DNA from: Polaromonas sp. CG_9.7 | Lineage (GTDB): Bacteria; Pseudomonadota; Gammaproteobacteria; Burkholderiales; Burkholderiaceae_C | Length of the DNA: 64,000 nucleotides | NCBI RefSeq assembly: GCF_015752205.1 | Contig: NZ_JADOVG010000002.1 | Location: forward strand, 1 to 64,000 | Reading direction: 5' to 3' | Shown here: piece after piece, positions 17,148 to 25,202 of the stretch | Numbering within the stretch: the stretch's first letter is position 1 | Layout: each line of letters begins with the position of its first letter | Notes under the pieces: model-generated | What the model saw: the letters and a program-made list of their open reading frames with translations, nothing else | Told to the model about the DNA's origin: nothing | Database searches by the model: none | Made by a program: the position numbers and the translations under genes

Positions 17148-17180
17148 GAAAAAGCCGCTTGGCTTTCGCCGGGCGGCTTT
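17148..17180 (-). terminator. Intrinsic terminator after second Bug gene
   Basis: Reading leftward, AAAGCCGCCC, a loop, then GCGGCTTTTTC: an 8-bp stem with a short U-run, 24 bp past the stop of the Bug gene that ends at 17204. It would limit read-through into the next Bug gene. Confidence 0.75.
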
Positions 17181-17203
17181 GCAATGCAGCGGGTCGGGAG
17201 CGA

Positions 17204-18193
17204 TCAGTCGGCGAATTTGCCGGCGGCTTCAATCACCGGCTTGAGCTTGTTGATTTGGGACGTCACGAAGGCCTTGTGCGCAGCAGGCTCGACACGGTTG
17301 TCGGCCACCAACACGGCGCCCAGGCCTTCCTGCTTCTGGATGAAGTCAGGGTCTTTCAGCGCTTTCTTCAGCGCAGCGTTGATCTGCGCCAGCACGGCAG
17401 GCGGTGTGCCTTTGGGTGCGTACAGGCCGTGCCAGATCGTCAGGTCAAAGCCCTTCAAGCCCATTTCCTGCAGGGTCGGCAGGTCCTTGAGCACTTTGTT
17501 GTTTGTCAGGGGCTTGGTGGTCGTGACTGCATAGGCCTTGACGCGACCGGCTTCGATCTGTCCGGTGGTGTTGGTGGTCTGGTCGCACATCATGTCGACC
17601 TGGCCGCCGACCAGTGCATTCATCGCCGGCGCGGTGCCACCGAATGGAATGGTGGTCATCGGTTCCTTGGCATTGATGGCCGACTGCCACATCAGGCCGC
17701 ACAGGTGCGAGGCTGATCCCAGCCCGGCATGCGCGATGTTGAGCTTGCCAGCATTGACGCGAATGTAGTTTTCCAGATCGCGGTAGGTGTTGGCCTCCAT
17801 CTGGGGCTTGCCAATCAGCGTCATCGGCACTTCATTGATCATGCCGAGGTATTCGAAATCTTCCAGCGGTTTGTACTGCAGTTTGCGGTACAGGCCGGGC
17901 GCAGCCGCCATGCCGATGTGGTGCAGCAGCAGCGTGTGGCCGTCGGGCGCTGCCTTGGCAGCCTTGTTGGCGCCGATGGTACCGCCGGCACCATTGACGT
18001 TTTCCACCACGAAGTTGGCGCCGCCCCCCATTGACTTGCGCATGGCTTCGGCCAGATCACGCGCCACGCGGTCGGTCGGGCCGCCTGCGGCAAAGGGCAC
18101 GACGAAGGTGATGGGCTTGCTGCCCGGAAAGGTTTGGGCGCTGACCGAGAAGAAGGCAGCTGCTGCCACAGCAAGAACTAACAGGCGTTTCAT
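17204..18193 (-). CDS. Bug/TctC-family periplasmic solute-binding protein
   Basis: A 329-residue family member of normal length with an N-terminal signal peptide (MKRLLVLAVAAAAFFSVSAQ). Motifs are PITFVVPFAAGGPTDRVARDLAEAM, NFVVENVNGAGGTIGANKAAKAAPDGHTLLLHH and FDLTIWHGLYAPKGTPPAVLAQIN. It binds an unknown carboxylated compound in the periplasm; family members are often orphans without TctAB. It lies downstream of the PaaK-like ligase by about 115 bp on the same strand, so an aromatic or organic acid processed by that ligase is a plausible ligand. An ACGTCTCC-complementary GGAGACG precedes the ATG. Confidence 0.9.
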   Translation of the reverse strand: MKRLLVLAVAAAAFFSVSAQTFPGSKPITFVVPFAAGGPTDRVARDLAEAMRKSMGGGANFVVENVNGAGGTIGANKAAKAAPDGHTLLLHHIGMAAAPGLYRKLQYKPLEDFEYLGMINEVPMTLIGKPQMEANTYRDLENYIRVNAGKLNIAHAGLGSASHLCGLMWQSAINAKEPMTTIPFGGTAPAMNALVGGQVDMMCDQTTNTTGQIEAGRVKAYAVTTTKPLTNNKVLKDLPTLQEMGLKGFDLTIWHGLYAPKGTPPAVLAQINAALKKALKDPDFIQKQEGLGAVLVADNRVEPAAHKAFVTSQINKLKPVIEAAGKFAD

Positions 18194-18307
18194 GAACGTC
18201 TCCAGGCGAATAAGTGGATAGGGTGGAACTCTTGACCAGATGAGTCTAAGAGATCATTTTGTGTCGCATATCGCGGGAACTACTTACAAGGGAATCCCCT
18301 GTGTTCG

Positions 18308-19558
18308 CTATTTGTAGCTGCGAGCGTCTTCAATGACCTTGCCGTCGTTGGGCAAGCTGCCGGGAACCAGCAGCTCTACCGTGCCGCGCAGTTTGGTCAC
18401 GTCGCGAATGGCGTCGCTGATGCGCTGGTCCAGCCCTGCCGGTGAAGAACGGGTCTCCACCCGCAGGCACATGCTGTCGTTTGCCATTTCGCCGCTGACC
18501 ACCAGCCGGGCCTTGATGACTTCGGGAAAACGCCGGGCAATCTCGGCGACTTGCGCTGGATGCACAAACATGCCGCGCACCTTGGTGGTCTGGTCGGCAC
18601 GGCCCATCCAGCCCTTGATGCGGGTGTTGGTGCGACCGCTCGGGCATTGGCCCGGCAGCACCGCCGACAGGTCGCCGGTGCCAAAGCGGATCAGCGGATA
18701 GTCGGGGTTCAGCGTGGTCACGACCAGCTCGCCGACTTCGCCCTCAAGCACCGGGTCGCCGGTACCCGGACGGACAATTTCAACGATCACGCCCTCGTCA
18801 ACCACCAGGCCTTCGCGCGCTTCAGTTTCATAGGCGATCAGCCCCAGGTCGGCAGTGGCGTAGCACTGGTAGCCGGCAATGCCGCGTTCGGCCAGCCAGT
18901 CGCGCAGGCTGGGTGGAAAAGCCTCGGCCGACACCAGCGCCTTGGTCACGCTGGGCAACGCGACTTTCATTTCAGCGGCTTTTTCGACAATGATTTTCAG
19001 GAAACTTGGCGTGCCGATGTAGCCCGCAGGCTTGAGTTCGGCCATGGCCTGGACCTGCTGTTCGGTCTGGCCGGTGCCGCCGGGAAACACGCTGCAGCCC
19101 AGCGCGTGCGCGCCGCTTTCCATCATGGAGCCGGCCGGTACGAAGTGGTAGCTGAAGCAGTTGTGAACCAGCTCGCCTGGCCTGAAGCCCGCCGCAAACA
19201 GTGCGCGTGCCATGCGCCAATAGTCGCGGCGCGTGCCTTCCGGCTCGTACATCGGACCGGGGCTCGAAAAGACGCGCGGCATGGCAGCGCCAAAGCCCAA
19301 GGTGCTGAAGCCGCCGAACACGTTTTCAGCACGTCTGGCCTGCTGACGCGCCAGCAGGTCGGACTTGCGCGTGACGGGCAGCGTGGCCAGCGCGGTGCGG
19401 CTGGTGATTGCAGCCGGATCGATACCCGCCAGAATTTCGGCAAACGCGGATGAAGCGCTGCGCGCATGGGCAATCTGCGCAGGCAGGGCGGCCAGCAACG
19501 CGGCTTCGCGTTCGGCTGGGGCGCGGGTTTCCAGCGCATCCATGTGGAGTGATGTCAT
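18308..19558 (-). CDS. PaaK-like phenylacetate-CoA ligase family protein
   Basis: A 416-residue adenylate-forming enzyme of the PaaK branch. It shows FSSPGPMYEPEG in place of the classical SSGTTG P-loop, YQCYATADLGLIAYE (A5-like), FGTGDLSAVLPGQCPSGRTNTRIKGWMGRADQTTKVRGMFVHP (hinge region) and an ACT-like C-terminal domain ending NDGKVIEDARSYK with a candidate catalytic Lys. It should activate an aromatic acid to its CoA ester in the cytoplasm, substrate unknown. It lies downstream of the liv transport operon, separated from livF by a REP element, and may be part of the same catabolic unit. Confidence 0.83.
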   Translation of the reverse strand: MTSLHMDALETRAPAEREAALLAALPAQIAHARSASSAFAEILAGIDPAAITSRTALATLPVTRKSDLLARQQARRAENVFGGFSTLGFGAAMPRVFSSPGPMYEPEGTRRDYWRMARALFAAGFRPGELVHNCFSYHFVPAGSMMESGAHALGCSVFPGGTGQTEQQVQAMAELKPAGYIGTPSFLKIIVEKAAEMKVALPSVTKALVSAEAFPPSLRDWLAERGIAGYQCYATADLGLIAYETEAREGLVVDEGVIVEIVRPGTGDPVLEGEVGELVVTTLNPDYPLIRFGTGDLSAVLPGQCPSGRTNTRIKGWMGRADQTTKVRGMFVHPAQVAEIARRFPEVIKARLVVSGEMANDSMCLRVETRSSPAGLDQRISDAIRDVTKLRGTVELLVPGSLPNDGKVIEDARSYK

Positions 19559-19870
19559 GAAAGGTATTGGGTTAAAGGTTAAAGCACGCAGGCGGACGGT
19601 GTTAGAAGCATCTGGCGAGCCCGAACCGGATTCGGGGAGGCCCCCATTCCAAGCTTCTCCCAGCGGAGAAGGAGAAAAACCAGGTGGAAAAAGAGGTATG
19701 CATGTGCCAGCCCTCTAGGAGAAGACAGCGCAGTCCGGGAATCGACAAACGTAGGAGCGATATCGTTCTAAGCCAGCAGGGGCCGCGGGACTGGCTTCGC
19801 CAGACCGCAGGCGCAGCGGCCCCCTCGGGGGGCAGGGAGCCACACGCAGTGGGCGACCGTGGGGGCAACA
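19559..19870. other. Intergenic region with repeats between livF and PaaK-like gene
   Basis: No gene seen. It contains a short TTCTCC-CAGC-GGAGAA hairpin (about 19654-19669), of the CTTCTCCC..GGGAGAAG type common between bacterial genes, and REP copy B at its right end. Both could stabilise or separate segments of the leftward liv transcript. Confidence 0.6.
19779..19866 (+). repeat. GC-rich REP-like element, copy B
   Basis: The same element as at 13338 and 24302, differing at a few positions (GGCTTCGCC stem loop; GGGAGCCACACGCAGTGG). It begins directly after AGCCAGCA and ends 4 bp before the livF stop codon, a placement typical of REP elements at operon gene ends. Confidence 0.9.
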
Positions 19871-20680
19871 TCAGGCCAGCCAGCGCTTGCGGCGCTTGTA
19901 GCTTTTCACGTCCTTGAAACTTTTGCGTTCACCGCCGCCGACGCCGAGGTAGAACTCTTTCACGTCCTCGTTATTGGCCAGGTCGCTGGCAATGCCGTCC
20001 ATCACCACGCGGCCCGATTCCATGATGTAGCCATAGTCGGAATACTTCAGCGCCATGTTGGTGTTCTGCTCGGCCAGCAAAAAAGTGACTTTTTCCCTGG
20101 TGTTCAGGTCTTTGACGATGTTGAACACTTCTTCCACGATCTGCGGGGCCAGGCCCATCGACGGCTCGTCAAGCAGCACCATGCTCGGGTTGGTCATGAT
20201 GGCGCGGCCAATCGCGCACATCTGCTGCTCGCCGCCCGAGGTGTAGGCGGCCTGCGACGTGCGCCGCGTCTTCAGACGGGGAAAGTAGTCGTAGACCTTT
20301 TCCAGGTTGGCCGCAATTTCAGCCTTGCTGGTGCGGGTATAGGCGCCGGTCAACAGGTTTTCTTCAATGGTCAGGTGGGCAAAGCAGTGCCTGCCTTCCA
20401 TGACCTGCACCACGCCGCGCTGCACCAGATCGGCCGGCGACAGGTTCTCTATGCGTTCGCCGCGCAGTTCGATCGAGCCCTTGGTGACTGCGCCTCGCTC
20501 GCCTTGCAGCAGGTTGGAAATAGCGCGCAGCGTCGTGGTCTTGCCGGCGCCATTGCCGCCCAGAATGGCGACGATCTTGCCCTCGGGCACCTGCAGCGAG
20601 ACGCCCTTGAGCACCAGGATCACATGGTTATAGATGACCTCGATGCCGTTGACGTTGAGAACGATTTTTTTGGGTTCCAT
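19871..20680 (-). CDS. livF: LivF-type ATP-binding subunit of branched-chain-type ABC importer
   Basis: A 269-residue ABC ATPase. Walker A is GGNGAGKTT (41-49), the signature appears as the variant YTSGGEQQM, and Walker B is VLLDEPSMGLAP. It is slightly longer than usual for LivF (about 235) because of a C-terminal basic tail (GGGERKSFKDVKSYKRRKRWLA). It pairs with LivG at 24405 to power import through LivHM. ATG 20680 gives a standard N-terminus. It is the last transport gene of the leftward operon, set apart from the binding protein by a block of three hairpins, which suggests separately tuned expression. Confidence 0.92.
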   Translation of the reverse strand: MEPKKIVLNVNGIEVIYNHVILVLKGVSLQVPEGKIVAILGGNGAGKTTTLRAISNLLQGERGAVTKGSIELRGERIENLSPADLVQRGVVQVMEGRHCFAHLTIEENLLTGAYTRTSKAEIAANLEKVYDYFPRLKTRRTSQAAYTSGGEQQMCAIGRAIMTNPSMVLLDEPSMGLAPQIVEEVFNIVKDLNTREKVTFLLAEQNTNMALKYSDYGYIMESGRVVMDGIASDLANNEDVKEFYLGVGGGERKSFKDVKSYKRRKRWLA

Positions 20681-20701
20681 AGGTTTCTCTTCTGTGTCTG
20701 T

Positions 20702-20796
20702 GCCAGGCGAGAAGCTTGCACGCAAGCTTCTCGCCTGGCGGCTCCGCAAGGAAGCCGCCAGGTCCCTGTCGCGACGTTGCTGCCGCGCCAGGGACC
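20702..20796. promoter_or_regulatory. Three consecutive mRNA hairpins between binding-protein gene and livF
   Basis: There are three inverted repeats. Arms GCCAGGCGAGAAGCTTGC (20702-20719) pair with 20722-20739, a perfect 18-bp stem with a 2-nt centre. GGCGGCT pairs with AGCCGCC (about 20738-20760). GGTCCCTG (20761-20768) pairs with CAGGGACC (20789-20796). They start 8 bp after the binding-protein stop. There is no U-run, so RNA stabilisation or processing is more likely than termination. Confidence 0.85.
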
Positions 20797-20803
20797 CATC
20801 CCG

Positions 20804-22132
20804 TCAGGACTGGCAGTCTGCCGGGTCGCGGCGCGTCAGCTTCTTGTCGGCCAGGTACTTGTCGGCGCCTGCCTTCACCAGAGGCTTGATGATCTGGTCA
20901 TCCGACTGGTACCAGTCAGAGCTCATGGCCCATTTTTTGCCGTCCCAGGTCTGCACGCGTGCCCAAGTCGATCCCATGTGGTCGGCGCAGCTGGTGGAGA
21001 TCGGGCGCATCACGCCGGCAAAGCCCAAGGCGTCAAGCCTTTTCTGGTCGAGGTTCAGGTTTTCCAGGCCCCAGCGCACCTGCTCGCCGGTCATGACCTT
21101 GCCCTTGCCGAAGCGCTCCTGCGCGCGGCGCACGGCCTCGATGCTCAGCATCTGGATGATCGCACCGCGCATGTAGAGCACCGAGCCGACTTCGTCCTTT
21201 GGACCCGTGCCCTGGCCCTTTTCATGCACCAGCTTGAGGATGTCCTGCATGACCTTGGATTCCTGGCCCGAGCCATTGAGCGCCAGCGCCTGGTAGCCCT
21301 TGGCGCCTTCGCCCACGTCACGCACATCGGGCTCTGCGCCGGCCCACCACACGCCATACAGTTTCTCGCGCGGAAAGCCGGTTGCCTGCGCTTCCTTCAG
21401 CGCGGTGGAATTCATCACGCCCCAGCCCCACAGCAGCACATAGTCAGGCTTGGCCTGGCGCACCTGCAGCCAGGCGGCCTTTTGCTCGACGCCGGGCGCC
21501 GTCACCGGCAGCAGCTGCAACTCGAAGCCGTGCATCTTGGCGCGTTCCTGCAACAGCGGAATCGGCTCCTTGCCGAACGGGCTGTCGTGGTAGACCAGCG
21601 CAATCTTTTTGCCCTTGAGCTTGTCCAGGCCACCGGCGTTTTTGCCGATGTGCTGGATCAGGATGTCGGCGGCGGTCCAGTAGCTGCCCATCAGCGGGAA
21701 GTTCCACTTGAAGGCCTGGCCGTCCTGCGCCACCGACAGGCCGTAGCCCAGCGTGACCAGCGGGATTTTGTCGGTCGGAACTTTTTCGGTCAGCGCAAAG
21801 GTGATGCCGGTGGCCTGCGGGTCGATCAGCGCCACGCCGGGCCTGTTTTTCAGGCGCTCGTAGCATTCCACGCCGCGGTCGGTGGCGTAGCCGGTTTCGC
21901 ATTCTTCAAACGTCAGCTTGACGCCGTTGATGCCGCCGTCGCGCGCATTGACCATCTTGATGTAGTCCTGCTTGCCATTGGCCCAGGGCGTGCCGTTGGG
22001 CGCGTAGGGGCCGGTGCGGTAGGACAGCAGCGGGAAGAACTGCTCCTTGGCCTGCGCAAAAGCACTGGTGGACAGCGACGCCGCCCCAGCGGCGAGCACG
22101 GTCGCGGCAATCACGAGTTTCGAAAGCTTCAT
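20804..22132 (-). CDS. Periplasmic binding protein of branched-chain-type ABC importer
   Basis: A 442-residue type-1 periplasmic binding protein (LivK/HmgII-like ligand family). The signal peptide is MKLSKLVIAATVLAAGAASLSTSAFAQ, cleaved before AKEQFFPLLSYRTGPYAPNG. Mid-protein GGINGVKLTFEECETGY and the closing CADHMGSTWARVQTWDGKKW are typical of the longer family members found with aromatic-acid liv operons. An AGGAGA Shine-Dalgarno sits at ideal spacing, so high expression is likely. The ligand is unknown; the flanking acyl/aryl-CoA synthetases argue for an organic or aromatic acid rather than an amino acid. It lies between livM and livF. Confidence 0.9.
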   Translation of the reverse strand: MKLSKLVIAATVLAAGAASLSTSAFAQAKEQFFPLLSYRTGPYAPNGTPWANGKQDYIKMVNARDGGINGVKLTFEECETGYATDRGVECYERLKNRPGVALIDPQATGITFALTEKVPTDKIPLVTLGYGLSVAQDGQAFKWNFPLMGSYWTAADILIQHIGKNAGGLDKLKGKKIALVYHDSPFGKEPIPLLQERAKMHGFELQLLPVTAPGVEQKAAWLQVRQAKPDYVLLWGWGVMNSTALKEAQATGFPREKLYGVWWAGAEPDVRDVGEGAKGYQALALNGSGQESKVMQDILKLVHEKGQGTGPKDEVGSVLYMRGAIIQMLSIEAVRRAQERFGKGKVMTGEQVRWGLENLNLDQKRLDALGFAGVMRPISTSCADHMGSTWARVQTWDGKKWAMSSDWYQSDDQIIKPLVKAGADKYLADKKLTRRDPADCQS

Positions 22133-22198
22133 GGATGTCTCCTTGGAATAAAAATGTGGAAGCACGGTGAAAAAACGAGGGTCCTGCTATGAATGCAG

Positions 22199-23275
22199 TC
22201 AGTGGGGGAAAGGCCAGAGGCGCAGTTTCTGTTTGCCCATGGACCACAGCCGGGCCAGGCCGTGCGGCTCGACAATCAGGAACCAGACGATCAGCCCGCC
22301 AAAAATCATCAGTTCGGCATGCGACACGCCAGCGGTCGAAATATCGATGCCGAACAGTCCCATGAAGGCCGGCAAAAAGCGGTTCAGTGCAATCGGCAGC
22401 ACAACGATGAATGCCGCGCCAAAGAACGCGCCCATGATTGAGCCCAGGCCGCCGATGATCACCATGAACAGGAGGCGAAACGAAATTTCGACGGAAAAGG
22501 CTGCTGGCTCCCAGGAGCCCAGGTACACAAAAGCCCATAGCGCGCCAGCCATGCCGATGATGAACGAACTGACGGCAAAGGCGCTGAGCTTGGCGTACAT
22601 CGGCCGGATGCCAATAACGGAAGCGGCTACGTCCATGTCACGAATGGCCATCCATTCGCGGCCGATGGCACCGCGCACCAGGTTTTTGGCCAGCAGCGCG
22701 ACGATCACCAGGATGCTCAAGCACAGCAGGTACTTGGATGCCGGACTCTGGATTGGCAGGCCGAACACCTGCAATCCGGTGACCGACACCGAGCCCGATG
22801 CCGAATCGTTGGTCAGCCACTTGATGCGCAAAAACATCCAGTCGCTGAAGAACTGCGCCGCCAGCGTGGCCACGGCAAGGTACAGGCCCTTGACGCGCAG
22901 GCTCGGCAGGCCAAACAAAATGCCAAAGGCCATGGCGCAAAACCCGCCCAATATGACCGTCGGGATCAGCGGCATGCCTGGAATGCGCACGAAAAAGTTG
23001 TAGGCGCCGTAAGCCCCGACCGCCATGAAGGCACCCGATCCCAGCGAGATCTGGCCGCAGTAGCCGACCAGGATGTTCACCCCGATCGCCGCCAGCGACA
23101 TGATGACCAGCGGAATCAAAATCGAGGCGTAAAGGTAGTCGCTGGCCATCAGCGGCACGGCGACAAAGGCAAACAGCAGCACCAGGCCGATGGCAATGCG
23201 GTCCTGCGTGATCGGGAAGATCTGCTGGTCAGCCCGGTAGGTGGTCTTGAACTGGCCGTTTTCGCGGTAGAGCAT
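22199..23275 (-). CDS. livM: LivM-type permease of branched-chain-type ABC importer
   Basis: A 358-residue inner-membrane permease with about eight to ten hydrophobic segments. The family motif VNILVGYCGQISLGSGAFMAVGAYGAYNF is present, and the cytoplasmic coupling region EWMAIRDMDVAASVIGIRPMYAKLSAFAVSSF is recognisable. It forms the LivHM channel. It overlaps nothing and follows livH by 26 bp. It is normal in length and composition. Confidence 0.92.
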   Translation of the reverse strand: MLYRENGQFKTTYRADQQIFPITQDRIAIGLVLLFAFVAVPLMASDYLYASILIPLVIMSLAAIGVNILVGYCGQISLGSGAFMAVGAYGAYNFFVRIPGMPLIPTVILGGFCAMAFGILFGLPSLRVKGLYLAVATLAAQFFSDWMFLRIKWLTNDSASGSVSVTGLQVFGLPIQSPASKYLLCLSILVIVALLAKNLVRGAIGREWMAIRDMDVAASVIGIRPMYAKLSAFAVSSFIIGMAGALWAFVYLGSWEPAAFSVEISFRLLFMVIIGGLGSIMGAFFGAAFIVVLPIALNRFLPAFMGLFGIDISTAGVSHAELMIFGGLIVWFLIVEPHGLARLWSMGKQKLRLWPFPH

Positions 23276-23301
23276 GTGGGTTCCTTGTTCTTCTTGTCAG
23301 T

Positions 23302-24231
23302 TCAGACGCGATCGATGATCTTCTCGCCGAACAGCCCCTGCGGACGGAACAACAGGAACACCAGTGCCAGCACATAGGCGAACCAGATCTCGATGCCGCC
23401 GCCGACATACGGGCCGAGGTAGACCTCGGACAGCTTCTCGCCGACGCCGATGATCAGCCCGCCCAGAATGGCGCCCGGCACCGAGGTCAGGCCGCCCAGA
23501 ATCACCACTGGCAGGGCGCGCAGTGCAATCGTCGTCAGCGAAAATTGCACGCCCAGTTTGGAGCCCCAGATCATTCCGGACACCAGCGCCACGACGCCGG
23601 CGACGCACCAGACGATGACCCAGATGCGGTTCAGCGGAATGCCGATGGACTGCGCCGCCTGGTGGTCATCGGCCACGGCGCGCAGGGCGCGGCCGGTGGT
23701 GGTTTTCTGGAAAAAGATGCTCAGCAAGATGACCATGGCAGCCGCGATGGCGGCGGCAATCACGTCTTCCTTGTTGACCAGGATGCCGCCCGGAAACACC
23801 GAGTCCAGCAGGAAGACCGGGTCTTTCGGCATGCCGATGTCGATCTTGTAGATGTTGCTGCCGAACAAGGTCTGGCCCAGGCCTTCGAGGAAATAGGCAA
23901 TGCCCAGTGTGGCCATCAGCAGCGTCGCGCCTTCCTGGTTGACCAGGTGGCGCAGCACCAGCCGCTCGATCAGCCAGGCGACGACGAACATCAGCACGGC
24001 GGCAATCGCGAAGGCGATCAGGTTGGCGACGATCAGGTTGTCGATGCCGGTCCACTTCGGAATCCACTCCGAGAACCGGGCCATCGCCAGCGCCGCAAAC
24101 AGCACCATCGCGCCCTGCGCAAAGTTGAACACGCCCGACGCCTTGTAGATCAGCACAAAGCCGAGCGCCACCAGCGAATACAGCATGCCGGCCATCAGGC
24201 CGCCAATCAGGGTTTCAAGAAAAAATGCCAT
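23302..24231 (-). CDS. livH: LivH-type permease of branched-chain-type ABC importer
   Basis: A 309-residue permease with a hydrophobic multi-span profile. The N-terminal ETLIGGLMAGMLYSLVALGFVLIYKASGVFNFAQGAMVLFAALA and the coupling motif RALRAVADDHQAAQSIGIPLNRIW are both standard for LivH. It works with LivM. It lies downstream of livG, with REP copy C (24302-24390) in the gap. Confidence 0.93.
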   Translation of the reverse strand: MAFFLETLIGGLMAGMLYSLVALGFVLIYKASGVFNFAQGAMVLFAALAMARFSEWIPKWTGIDNLIVANLIAFAIAAVLMFVVAWLIERLVLRHLVNQEGATLLMATLGIAYFLEGLGQTLFGSNIYKIDIGMPKDPVFLLDSVFPGGILVNKEDVIAAAIAAAMVILLSIFFQKTTTGRALRAVADDHQAAQSIGIPLNRIWVIVWCVAGVVALVSGMIWGSKLGVQFSLTTIALRALPVVILGGLTSVPGAILGGLIIGVGEKLSEVYLGPYVGGGIEIWFAYVLALVFLLFRPQGLFGEKIIDRV

Positions 24232-24301
24232 GAAATCAAACTCCTAAAGATTCAGTGCGGAGCAGCGCAGCAAGCGTGATGGCATCCGTTTCCCACCAGC
24301 A

Positions 24302-24390
24302 GGGGCCGCGGGACTGGCTTTGCCAGACCGCAGGCGCAGCGGCCCCCTCGGGGGGCAGCGCAGCACACGAAGTGGCAAGCGTGGGGGCAT
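24302..24390 (+). repeat. GC-rich REP-like element, copy C
   Basis: The third near-identical copy: GGGGCCGCGGGACTGGCTTT, AGACCGCAGGCGCAGCGGCC, CCCTCGGGGGGCAGCG, then CACACGAAGTGGCAAGCG and GGGGGCAT. It lies between livG and livH within the transport operon, where its stems could affect mRNA stability. Confidence 0.9.
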
Positions 24391-24404
24391 GTATCGGGGT
24401 CATA

Positions 24405-25190
24405 TCAATGGCTGGTGCCGAGGTAGGCGCTGATCACGTCCGGGTTGGCGCGGACTTCTTCGGGCTCGCCGTCGCCAATCTTCTTGCCGTAGTCGAGCAC
24501 CACGACACGGTCGGAAATGTCCATCACCACGCCCATGTCGTGCTCGATCAGCACGATGGTGGTGCCGAATTCCTCGTTCACGTCGAGGATGAAGCGGCAC
24601 ATGTCCTGCTTTTCCTCGACGTTCATGCCGGCCATCGGCTCGTCCAGCAGCAGCACCTGCGGCTCCATCGCCAGCGCGCGCCCCAGATCGACGCGTTTTT
24701 GCAGACCATAGGGCAACTGGCCAACCGGCGTCTTGCGAAAAGCCTGGATTTCCAGAAAGTCGATGATGCCTTCGACATATTCACGGTGGCGTGTTTCCTC
24801 GCGCTCGGCAGGGCCGATGCGCAGCGCCTGCAGAAAGATGTTGCTTTTGATCTTCAGGTTGCGCCCGGTCATGATGTTGTCGATCACGCTCATGCCCTTG
24901 AACAGCGCCAGGTTCTGGAACGTGCGGGCCACACCCATTTCGGCCACCTGGCGCGAGGACATGTGTGAAAACTTCTGGCCGCGAAAGGTGATCGAGCCTT
25001 CCTGCGGCGTGTAGACGCCGTTGATGCAATTGAGCATCGAGCTTTTGCCGGCGCCGTTGGGGCCGATGATGGAGCGGATTTCATGCTCCTTCACATTGAA
25101 GGAAATGTCGGTCAGCGCCTTGACGCCGCCAAAACGCAGGCTGATGTTGTTGACGTCCAGGATGACGTCGCCGGTCTTCTTTTTTGTCAT
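24405..25190 (-). CDS. livG: LivG-type ATP-binding subunit of branched-chain-type ABC importer
   Basis: A 261-residue ABC ATPase. Walker A is GPNGAGKSS (43-51), the LivG-type signature is LPYGLQKRVDLGRAL, and Walker B is VLLLDEPMAGMN, followed by IVLIEHDMGVVMDISDRVVVLDYG. It is normal in length. It lies 12 bp downstream of the acyl-CoA synthetase, so ligase and transporter are clearly co-transcribed. Confidence 0.93.
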   Translation of the reverse strand: MTKKKTGDVILDVNNISLRFGGVKALTDISFNVKEHEIRSIIGPNGAGKSSMLNCINGVYTPQEGSITFRGQKFSHMSSRQVAEMGVARTFQNLALFKGMSVIDNIMTGRNLKIKSNIFLQALRIGPAEREETRHREYVEGIIDFLEIQAFRKTPVGQLPYGLQKRVDLGRALAMEPQVLLLDEPMAGMNVEEKQDMCRFILDVNEEFGTTIVLIEHDMGVVMDISDRVVVLDYGKKIGDGEPEEVRANPDVISAYLGTSH

Positions 25191-25202
25191 GGTTTTTTTT
25201 GT

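Noticed and set aside
19859..22192. A 777-codon open frame on the + strand opposite livF and the binding-protein gene
   Set aside because: It is antisense to two clear ABC genes with intact motifs; long shadow frames are expected at this GC content, and its translation shows His/Gln/Ala-rich antisense composition.
13338..24390. Three near-identical GC-rich repeats considered as a CRISPR or IS ends
   Set aside because: They are kilobases apart with no spacer array and contain internal hairpins, so a REP-like dispersed element is the better explanation.
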